Below are positions 1-5,627 of a DNA stretch of 5,627 nucleotides, in pieces; within the stretch, counting starts at the first letter, position 1, and each line of letters begins with the position of its first letter. The position numbers were made by a program, and so were the translations under genes. Source of the DNA: an uncultured bacterium (GTDB taxonomy: Bacteria; Armatimonadota; Zipacnadia; Zipacnadales; Zipacnadaceae); NCBI GenBank assembly GCA_937928475.1, contig CALFVE010000218.1, positions 1 through 5,627 on the forward strand. The letters run 5' to 3'. The notes below the pieces were generated by a model. The model made no database searches, was not told the origin of the DNA, and was given only the letters and a program-made list of their open reading frames with translations.

Positions 1-946
1 CGACCTGTGCCTGAGCCAAACCTTCCCCGATGCCCTCCACGGAGCCGGTTGCGGCCCAGGCGGCTGCCGCGGCGGCCACAGCGTTGAGGACGTGATGCCT
101 CCCAGGCAGCGGCAGACGTACCGGCAGACGCTGCCCCCCCATGCTGAGGGCAAACTCGCTGCCCTCCAACCCCCTGGAGACGAGGTCCTCCGCTCTCACC
201 TCAGCGGGACGACTCAGGCCGAAGGAGACAACCGGGCAGGGCGCCATCTCGCTGAGCAGCGGGAAGAAGAAGTCGTCGGCGTTGAGCACGGCGCGACCCT
301 CGGACGGGAGAGCCGTCAGCAATTCGGCTTTGGCTTCCGCGATGGCCTCGCGATCGCCCAGGCGACCGAGGTGGGAGGCTCCAATGTTGGTGATGACCCC
401 GATTTGCGGCCTCGCCACCTCCGCCAGGTAGGCGATCTCCCCGCGCCCACGCATCCCGAATTCCAATATGCAGTAGCGGTGCTCCGGGCCCAAACGCAGG
501 AGAGTACGGGGAACGCCCACCTCGTTGTTCTCCGTGCCCGTGGCCACTACGGTCGGCCCCTGCCGCGCGAGGATATTACCCACGAGGTTTTTGGTGGTGG
601 TCTTACCGGCGCTGCCGGTTACCGCCAGCACCTGGGCCGAGGACTTGTCCCGCCACCAGCGGGCCAAGCGACCATACGCACGCAGCGTATCGGGGACGAT
701 AATCAGCGGTGCGTCAGCAGGCAGGTCAGCCGGTCGGCGCGCGACCACCGCGGCGGCGGCTCCGGCCGAGAGGGCGGCAGCGACGAAGTCGTGGCCATCG
801 TGGTGCTCGCCCGACAGCGCGAAGAAGAGATCGCCGGGTGCGAGTTCCCGCGAATCGGTGCTCACCCCGGTCGCGGTCACTTCGACGTCCGGGCCAGTAA
901 ACTGCCCCCCCAGCAAAGCCGTTATCTCAGTGAGTCTCAGAAGCAT
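1..946 (-). CDS. murF: MurF, UDP-MurNAc-tripeptide--D-Ala-D-Ala ligase (3' end cut by window)
   Basis: Cytoplasmic ATP-dependent ligase that adds D-Ala-D-Ala to UDP-MurNAc-tripeptide, the last Mur ligase step. The visible 315 residues begin MLLRLTEITALLGG and cover the N-terminal UDP-substrate domain and most of the central ATPase domain. Family enzymes are about 450 residues, so roughly the last third lies beyond the left edge. Motifs: STDSR (29-33), Walker A TGSAGKTTT (110-118), NNEVGVP (140-146), EFGMRGRGE (162-170), TNIGASHLGRLG (186-197), EAKAEL with Lys206 as the likely carbamylated lysine, LNADD (221-225), and GRHHVLNAVAA entering the C-terminal part. NNEVGVP and EFGMRG separate MurF from MurC, MurD and MurE. 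The ATG at 946 is the first start after an in-frame TAA (971-973), which is also the sulfatase stop; no clear Shine-Dalgarno precedes it. The gene lies 24 bases after the sulfatase and is probably co-transcribed with it. Confidence 0.95.
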   Translation of the reverse strand, partial: MLLRLTEITALLGGQFTGPDVEVTATGVSTDSRELAPGDLFFALSGEHHDGHDFVAAALSAGAAAAVVARRPADLPADAPLIIVPDTLRAYGRLARWWRDKSSAQVLAVTGSAGKTTTKNLVGNILARQGPTVVATGTENNEVGVPRTLLRLGPEHRYCILEFGMRGRGEIAYLAEVARPQIGVITNIGASHLGRLGDREAIAEAKAELLTALPSEGRAVLNADDFFFPLLSEMAPCPVVSFGLSRPAEVRAEDLVSRGLEGSEFALSMGGQRLPVRLPLPGRHHVLNAVAAAAAAWAATGSVEGIGEGLAQAQV

Positions 947-970
947 GACAGCAAGCGTACCCCGATATGA

Positions 971-2314
971 TTATGCGCTCAACCGCGCCACGCCGCCGGT
1001 TTCCTGCTCGAGAGCCTTGCGCAGCCGCTCCCCGACTTCGCAGTATTCAGGGCGGTCCGCCAGGTTGATATCCTCGGCGGGGTCTTGCTGAAGATCAAAG
1101 AGCAAGGGTGCGCCCTCGGCACGGAGCACGAGTTTGTAGCGCCCGTCGTAGATCAGGCGCCACTGGTCGAGGCCACAGACCACATACGGCCGGTGGGCTG
1201 CAACCCTCCCCCCAAGCAACTCCCGCAGGGAGAGGACATCCATCCCCGGCAGCGGCGGGGCCCCCGCGTAGTCCAGGAAAGTGGCGGCCAGATCGTGCAG
1301 GCTAACCAGCGCCGACGAGACTCGGCCGGACACCACCCCCGGCCCGGCGACCAGCAAGGGAACCCCGACAGAGGGGGTACACCAGGTTGACTTGCCCCAC
1401 AGCCCGTGGTCACCCAGCATCTCGCCGTGATCGCTGGCATAGACGACCAGGGTATTGTCCAGTTCGCCCCGCTCGGCCACCGCTTCCAGAAACCGCCCCA
1501 CTTGGCGATCGAGGTTTTCAATTATCGCGGCATAGTTCTGCCGGGCTCGGCGCACGGCGGGCTCATTCCCCTGGGGATTGGCGTGCGGCGGCGGGATCTC
1601 CACGTCCTCCCAACGCGCCCGCATGGCCGGCGTGACGTCGAAGGGATTGTGCGGGCCCGGGAAGTTGACGACCAGATGCCACGGCTGGCCGGCCGGGAAC
1701 TGCCGCAAGAGGCGCAACCCATTCTCGGCTACCCAGTTGTCACCGTAGGCGTCTTCCGGCAGGCAGGTGGTATAGGCACCGCCATGGGCCCTCAGGAAGT
1801 CGCCTTCGTGCTCGCGCAAGTACTGGCCGGCCAAGCCGCGCTCCTGCAGGAAGGCGAGGTAGGGCCCCCGCGGCCGGTTGCCGTTGCGGCGGTAACTGGT
1901 GGTCCCGTCTAGTTTGCCCTCGCTGTCTATTCCCTCCGTGAACCCCCATTCCGACAGCAGCCGCGAGCCGTCCAGGCCCCAATCGAGGGTGGCTTTGTGC
2001 AGGTCGAACTTGCCTACCCCGGCTACGCGATAGCCCGCCGCGCGGAGGGCCTGGTAGTAAGTTGGCTGCTCCAGGGGATAGTCGTAGCGATTGTTAGGCA
2101 CTCCGCAGCGGTCATAGTCTCGGCCAGACGCCAGCGAGGCCCGAGCCGGAGCGCACAGCGGCGAGGTGCAAAAGGCCTGCACAAAGCGCACGCCTCGGGC
2201 GCCGAGAACATCGAGGTTCGGCGTGCGCAGGGGTAGCGCCGGGTTGGTTCCCAGCCAGTCCGCCCGGTGCTGGTCTGGGAGAAAGAACAGGAAGTTGGGC
2301 CGGCGATCACTCAC
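971..2314 (-). CDS. Cysteine-type (formylglycine) sulfatase family protein
   Basis: Member of the alkaline phosphatase/sulfatase superfamily, expected to hydrolyse a sulfate ester; the substrate is unknown. From the GTG start (447 residues) the motifs are: N-terminal metal-binding PNFLFFLPDQ (Asp14, Gln15), nucleophile motif CAPAR (54-58) with Cys54 expected to become formylglycine, GKFDLH (Lys102, His106), GPHNPF (His222), SDHGEMLGDHG (Asp295, His296), Lys308, and the C-terminal LFDLQQDPAEDINLAD block (405-420). The catalytic set therefore looks complete. There is no signal peptide or membrane segment, so it is probably cytoplasmic. I prefer the GTG at 2314 because a GGGGA lies 8 bases upstream. 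A TTG at 2329 would add five residues but has no ribosome site. It lies between murE and murF, an unusual place for a sulfatase, with composition similar to its neighbours. A phosphonate monoester hydrolase is an alternative, since those enzymes share the CxPxR nucleophile. No maturation enzyme is visible here. Confidence 0.9.
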   Translation of the reverse strand: MSDRRPNFLFFLPDQHRADWLGTNPALPLRTPNLDVLGARGVRFVQAFCTSPLCAPARASLASGRDYDRCGVPNNRYDYPLEQPTYYQALRAAGYRVAGVGKFDLHKATLDWGLDGSRLLSEWGFTEGIDSEGKLDGTTSYRRNGNRPRGPYLAFLQERGLAGQYLREHEGDFLRAHGGAYTTCLPEDAYGDNWVAENGLRLLRQFPAGQPWHLVVNFPGPHNPFDVTPAMRARWEDVEIPPPHANPQGNEPAVRRARQNYAAIIENLDRQVGRFLEAVAERGELDNTLVVYASDHGEMLGDHGLWGKSTWCTPSVGVPLLVAGPGVVSGRVSSALVSLHDLAATFLDYAGAPPLPGMDVLSLRELLGGRVAAHRPYVVCGLDQWRLIYDGRYKLVLRAEGAPLLFDLQQDPAEDINLADRPEYCEVGERLRKALEQETGGVARLSA

Positions 2315-2394
2315 AATGGCTGTCCCCAAGCTAACTTGGTCTTTCTGCCCAACCGTCCGGCTCTCGCGGCGAACAGAGAAGGGGGGAGAACTGC
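2315..2394 (-). other. murE-sulfatase intergenic gap
   Basis: Short non-coding gap between the murE stop and the preferred sulfatase start. On the coding strand it begins with a C-rich stretch (complement of the G run at 2381-2386). I see no stable hairpin followed by a T run and no recognisable -35/-10 pair, so read-through transcription from murE is the simplest reading. Confidence 0.5.
2323..2327 (-). promoter_or_regulatory. Possible ribosome binding site for the sulfatase GTG start
   Basis: The coding strand reads GGGGA, then 8 bases, then GTG at 2314. The match to the anti-Shine-Dalgarno sequence is imperfect and needs a G-U pair, but the spacing is right. It favours the GTG over the TTG at 2329, whose own upstream bases show no such motif. 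Confidence 0.35.
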
Positions 2395-3891
2395 CTAGAG
2401 CAGGCTCTCCAGCGCTTCCCGAGCCACAAGGCGGTCATCGAAAGGTAAGACACGGTCGCCCACGATTTGATACTGCTCATGCCCCTTGCCGGCGATGATC
2501 AACAGGTCGCCTGGCTGGCACAAACCCACGGCCGTGTGGATGGCCTCCCGGCGGTCCACAATCACCTGGTAGGAAGAGCCCTCCGCGCCGGCGCGCATCT
2601 CCTCCAGGATGGCTCGGGGGTCCTCCGTGCGCGGGTTGTCCGAGGTCAGGATCGCCAGGTCCGCCTCGGTCGTGGCGATGCGGCCCATGAGCGGCCGCTT
2701 AGTCCGGTCGCGATCTCCGCCACAGCCGATCAGGCACAGGACCCGCCGCGGCTGCAGGTCGCGAGCCGCAGCGATGACATTGTGCAGCGCGTCCGGCGTA
2801 TGGGCATAGTCCACCACTACCGTAAACTCCTGTCCGGCCTCTACCCGCTCGAACCGGCCAGGCACCGCCGGAAGCCCCTCCAGCCCTTCTCGAATCGCCT
2901 CTGCCGGGTAGCCACGGGCCCAGCCGTAAGCGGCGGCAGCCAGCGCATTGTACGCATTGAAGCGCCCCAGCAGCGAGAGGCGCAGCGGCAGGGCGGTTTC
3001 ATTGCCTGGAAACTGCACTGCCAGATTCAGCCCTCGCCGCGTGCTCTGGAGATCCCGACCCCGCACCTGCGCCGGCTGCTCCCAGGCGTAGGAGACGACG
3101 CGGCAGCGAGCCTCCTGCGCCAGCCGCGCCCCGGCGGGGTCGTCCACGTTGACCACGCCCACCATCTCCTTCTCCGGCCGGGCTAGGTCGGCGTAGTCAG
3201 TGAAGAGGCGGCGCTTGGCGGCGTAGTAGTCCCCGACATCGGCGTGGAAATCCAAGTGGTCCTGGGTCAGGTTGGTGAAGATCGCGGCGTCGAAGGCGCA
3301 TCCCCAAACGCGGTCCAGGACCAGCCCGTGGGAGGAGACCTCCATGCTGACGTGGTTGACCCCGCGCTGGCGCATCTCCGCGAGTAGGGCCTGCAGTTCA
3401 ATGGCATCGGGAGTGGTGCGCGCGCTGTCGCGCTCCTCACCGGAGAGGGTAACGCCCAGGGTGCCGATCACTCCAGTCGTCTCTCCGGCGGCCCGGGCGA
3501 TGCGGTCCACCATCAGCGTGACGGTCGTCTTGCCGTTGGTCCCGGTAACCCCCACCAGGGTCAGCGCCCCCGAGGGGTGTCGGTAGAAAACGTCGGCGAT
3601 CTCAGCGGCCGCCCGGCGAGTATTGGGGACGCGAACGGCAGTGACCGTCTCTGGTATCTCTTCTACCACGGTCGCATCTTGGTAGACGACGGCGACGGCG
3701 CCCCTCCCGATGGCCTCGGCAATGAACTGGTGCCCGTCCACGGTGTAGCCGGGAATGGCAACAAACAAGTAGCCGGGCTTGACCTGTCGGGAGTCAGCAG
3801 TGATACCCAGCACCGGGCCGGGAAGCCCCAGGCGCCGGGTCTCTCGCCAGGGAGAAGTGAGTTCTTCGACGGTGAAGTCGGGGCTAGCCAT
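2395..3891 (-). CDS. murE: MurE, UDP-MurNAc-L-Ala-D-Glu--meso-2,6-diaminopimelate ligase
   Basis: Cytoplasmic ATP-dependent ligase that adds the third stem-peptide residue to UDP-MurNAc-L-Ala-D-Glu. The protein is full length (498 residues from the ATG) and has all three Mur ligase domains. Motifs: ADSR (32-35), Walker A VTGTNGKTT (115-123), substrate-binding TTPDAIEL (159-166), MEVSSHGL (183-190), TNLTQDHLDFH (206-216), the likely carbamylated Lys226 in AAKRRLF, GRFNAYNALAA (309-319), VDYAHTPDAL (360-369), GCGGDRDRTKRP (389-400), DNPRTEDP (418-425) and GKGHE (468-472). DNPR is the recognised signature for meso-diaminopimelate and not L-lysine. An in-frame GTG at 3900 would add three residues; neither start has a strong ribosome site, and I chose the ATG only as the commoner codon. 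The gene follows the ftsI-like gene by about 100 bases, the standard dcw order, but is followed by a sulfatase and not directly by murF. Confidence 0.97.
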   Translation of the reverse strand: MASPDFTVEELTSPWRETRRLGLPGPVLGITADSRQVKPGYLFVAIPGYTVDGHQFIAEAIGRGAVAVVYQDATVVEEIPETVTAVRVPNTRRAAAEIADVFYRHPSGALTLVGVTGTNGKTTVTLMVDRIARAAGETTGVIGTLGVTLSGEERDSARTTPDAIELQALLAEMRQRGVNHVSMEVSSHGLVLDRVWGCAFDAAIFTNLTQDHLDFHADVGDYYAAKRRLFTDYADLARPEKEMVGVVNVDDPAGARLAQEARCRVVSYAWEQPAQVRGRDLQSTRRGLNLAVQFPGNETALPLRLSLLGRFNAYNALAAAAYGWARGYPAEAIREGLEGLPAVPGRFERVEAGQEFTVVVDYAHTPDALHNVIAAARDLQPRRVLCLIGCGGDRDRTKRPLMGRIATTEADLAILTSDNPRTEDPRAILEEMRAGAEGSSYQVIVDRREAIHTAVGLCQPGDLLIIAGKGHEQYQIVGDRVLPFDDRLVAREALESLL

Positions 3892-3998
3892 CGCGTTCAC
3901 AACCAGTGGTTACCCGGCACACGCAGAGCCCAACGAGCGCATGAGCGTCCGGCCCTATTTGCGGCCCGTCGCGCCCGGTACAGGCGCGGCTGCCGGTA
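3892..3998 (-). other. ftsI-murE intergenic gap with a 10-codon open frame
   Basis: This gap is the longest between genes in the window. On the coding strand it holds a small GC-rich inverted repeat and then a short open frame at 3942-3910 encoding MRSLGSACAG and ending in TAA. GGA stands 5 bases before that ATG. The mini-frame is in phase with murE and ends 9 bases before the alternative murE GTG at 3900. It could be a leader that couples translation into murE, or chance. No promoter or T-rich terminator is evident. Confidence 0.3.
3970..3988 (-). repeat. Short GC-rich inverted repeat (possible RNA hairpin)
   Basis: CGCGCC and GGCGCG form a perfect 6-bp stem around a 7-base loop, starting 10 bases after the ftsI-like stop codon. 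No T run follows on the coding strand, so it does not look like a standard intrinsic terminator. In DNA this GC-rich a stem of this size can arise by chance. Confidence 0.3.
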
Positions 3999-5627
3999 CT
4001 AGCGGCCGGCCTCAGGAAGAATTCCCTGCCGGCGCAGCAAATACAAAGCAATGTCCTTCGCGATCGGAGCCGCCACGTCCGCGCCGTGCTCGCCGACCTT
4101 CGGGTTCTTAGCAACTACCAGAATACAGAAATCAGGCACCCGATCCGCTGGTGCGATGAGCACAAAACTCACTACCTTTTGGTCCTCCGGGAAAGTACCC
4201 GTCTTGGGGTCGAACACCTGGGCTGTACCCGTCTTACCGCCGATCGCGACGCCGGGAATCCGCGCTGCGCGGCCGGTCCCGTTCTCCACGACGCCGATCA
4301 TCATATGTCGGATCTGCCGGGAAACCTCAGGTGAGCACACGGTGCCTCGCATGTGGGGCGGGATATCGCGGAACACCGATCCGTCCGGGTTGAGTACTCG
4401 GCGTACGATTTGCGGCTGCATGTAGACCCCGTCGTTGACTACCGCCCCGATGGCGGCGGTCAGTTGCAGCGGCGTAACTAGCACATGCTGCCCGAAGCCC
4501 ATGTTGGCGAGGTCGCGCTGACGCAAGGAATCAGCCGGATAGACCTTCCCGTCCCCCTCGCCGGGCAGGCCAACCAGCGTGCGCGTCCCCAGACCGCACG
4601 CTTTCAGGAACTCGGTGAAGCGCCGCGCCCCGACGCGCAGCGCTACCTGCGCCACCCCTAGATTGCAGGACTTGGCCAGGATTTCGGGCAGATCCACCGA
4701 GCCATGTCCCTTGGCGGCCCACTCCCCCCAGCAGCGCAGCGGGCGTCCGCCCAGGGTCATGACGCCCGGGCAGTTGAACTGGCGGTGCAAGGAGACGGCG
4801 CCCGTCTGCAGAGCGCAAGCGGCGGTAAGAATCTTGAAGGTGCTGCCCGGCTCATACTCCCAGTTCACCGCATAGTTGAGCATGCTCGCCACCGTCACCG
4901 GCACGCGCTGCTCCCCCGGGCGCGGCGCCAGGCTGTTGGGGTCGTAAGTAGGCCGGCTGGACAGGGCCAGCACTGCTCCGGTGCGGGGCTCCATGACCAC
5001 CACGCAGGCGTTCTCTGGTCGGTTCTGGCTCCACAGCCGATCTAAAGCGGCCTCCACCTGGCGCTGCAGATCCAGGTCCACCGTGGTGACCAGGGACTTG
5101 CCCGGGATGGGAGGCAGAGCCGTATCGGCTTCCATGCCGACGATGGTGCGCCCCCAGGCATCCACATTGCGGCGAGGAGTGCCGGGCTCACCTGCTAAGA
5201 CGAACCGCCAGCGCAAGTCCAGGCCGGCTAGGGGACGCTGATCGCTGCTGTAGCCTCCCAGCAGATGAGCCGCCACTTTGCCGTAAGGATACGAACGCCG
5301 AAACCCGGGCTCGATCACCACCCCTGGGAAATGCTGCTCCCGTAGTCGCTGCACCGTCGCCAACGGCACGTGGCGAGCCAGGGGCACGTAGCGGCCGAAA
5401 GCAGCCAAGGCCTTGTCCACACGCTCCGGCGGCAGCCCCAGGTTCTGGCAGAGATACTGGCGCAGTTCCTGCGCGCGCTTGGACTCACGCACGGCTAGCG
5501 GATCCAGGCTCACTTGAGCCACTGCCTCAGCATCGGTCAGCACGCGGCCGGCAGCATCATATATTCGCCCCGGCCGAGCCGCCTCCGGCTGTTCGGGCGA
5601 GGTAATTTCCTCCGCCACCCGCAGGTA
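3999..5627 (-). CDS. ftsI: Class B penicillin-binding protein, FtsI/SpoVD type (5' end cut by window)
   Basis: Septal peptidoglycan transpeptidase that cross-links stem peptides outside the membrane. The visible 542 residues, counted from the first codon at the edge, contain the N-terminal pedestal domain (PGRIYDAAG at 19-27, SYPYGKVAAHLLGGYS at 112-127) and a complete transpeptidase domain: catalytic STFK (262-265, Ser262), SCN (320-322) and KTGT (465-468). The C terminus stops soon after that domain, with no PASTA repeats. The frame is open to the right edge (Tyr-Leu-Arg before the GTG at 5618), and the expected membrane anchor is absent, so the true start lies outside and 5618 is internal. 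Cys286 (CPG), Cys299 (RCW) and Cys321 (SCN) cluster near the active site, as in SpoVD-like proteins. Position before murE supports FtsI. An MrdA/PBP2 identity is less likely, though such CPG/RCW elements also occur there. Confidence 0.93.
   Translation of the reverse strand, partial: YLRVAEEITSPEQPEAARPGRIYDAAGRVLTDAEAVAQVSLDPLAVRESKRAQELRQYLCQNLGLPPERVDKALAAFGRYVPLARHVPLATVQRLREQHFPGVVIEPGFRRSYPYGKVAAHLLGGYSSDQRPLAGLDLRWRFVLAGEPGTPRRNVDAWGRTIVGMEADTALPPIPGKSLVTTVDLDLQRQVEAALDRLWSQNRPENACVVVMEPRTGAVLALSSRPTYDPNSLAPRPGEQRVPVTVASMLNYAVNWEYEPGSTFKILTAACALQTGAVSLHRQFNCPGVMTLGGRPLRCWGEWAAKGHGSVDLPEILAKSCNLGVAQVALRVGARRFTEFLKACGLGTRTLVGLPGEGDGKVYPADSLRQRDLANMGFGQHVLVTPLQLTAAIGAVVNDGVYMQPQIVRRVLNPDGSVFRDIPPHMRGTVCSPEVSRQIRHMMIGVVENGTGRAARIPGVAIGGKTGTAQVFDPKTGTFPEDQKVVSFVLIAPADRVPDFCILVVAKNPKVGEHGADVAAPIAKDIALYLLRRQGILPEAGR

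Noticed and set aside
92..970. Long plus-strand open frame (292 codons) opposite murF
   Set aside because: It is antisense to clear murF coding sequence, has a low-complexity Arg/Gly/Gln-rich translation with no family resemblance, and is typical of GC-rich shadow frames.
971..2329. Sulfatase-like gene as an LtaS-type phosphoglycerol or phosphoethanolamine transferase
   Set aside because: Those enzymes use a threonine nucleophile and have N-terminal membrane helices. This protein has Cys in CAPAR and no membrane segments.
2467..3186. Plus-strand open frame of 239 codons opposite murE
   Set aside because: It lies wholly antisense to the conserved MurE C-terminal region and shows no recognisable domain.
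3970..3988. Inverted repeat as an intrinsic terminator of ftsI
   Set aside because: The stem is only 6 bp and no T run follows on the coding strand; murE downstream is expected to share the transcript.
3884..4114. Minus-strand 76-codon frame spanning the ftsI-murE gap
   Set aside because: It overlaps the end of the ftsI-like gene and the start of murE in another frame and has an Arg-rich translation, so it is most likely a shadow.
5616..5618. GTG at 5618 as the start of the penicillin-binding protein
   Set aside because: The frame stays open to the edge and a start here would leave no membrane anchor, which class B PBPs need. It is read as an internal valine.
1..5627. CRISPR arrays, tRNA or rRNA genes, insertion sequences, phage or defence modules
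   Set aside because: No regularly spaced repeats, RNA gene signatures, transposase motifs or terminal repeats were seen; almost all of the window is accounted for by four conserved coding regions.

Overview
All recognisable genes in this window lie on the minus strand and read from right to left. The window is a piece of a bacterial division and cell-wall (dcw) cluster. In transcription order it holds a class B penicillin-binding protein of the FtsI/SpoVD type (its 5' end is cut by the right edge), murE, a formylglycine-type sulfatase, and murF (its 3' end is cut by the left edge). MurE and MurF add the third residue and the D-Ala-D-Ala dipeptide to the UDP-MurNAc precursor in the cytoplasm. 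The penicillin-binding protein cross-links the exported product at the septum.

The base composition is strongly GC-rich throughout, and codon use looks similar in all four genes. MurE carries the DNPR signature of meso-diaminopimelate-adding enzymes, so the organism probably makes mDAP peptidoglycan. The phylum cannot be fixed from this window. The FtsI cysteine pattern resembles SpoVD-like proteins. A high-GC bacterium outside the Proteobacteria is plausible, but that is inference.

Layout: 1-946 partial murF; 947-970 short gap; 971-2314 sulfatase; 2315-2394 gap with no clear terminator or promoter; 2395-3891 murE; 3892-3998 gap with a small GC-rich inverted repeat and a 10-codon open frame; 3999-5627 partial ftsI-like gene. 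Gaps are short, all genes face the same way and no convincing terminator is seen, so one operon is likely.

The main oddity is the sulfatase, a gene not normally part of dcw clusters, sitting between murE and murF, which are usually adjacent. It has the full sulfatase motif set and no signal peptide, so it should be a cytoplasmic hydrolase made alongside the precursor-synthesis enzymes. A second point is a set of cysteines around the FtsI active site that resembles the redox-controlled pair of SpoVD. I found no RNA genes, CRISPR arrays or mobile elements, and no convincing wholly new system.
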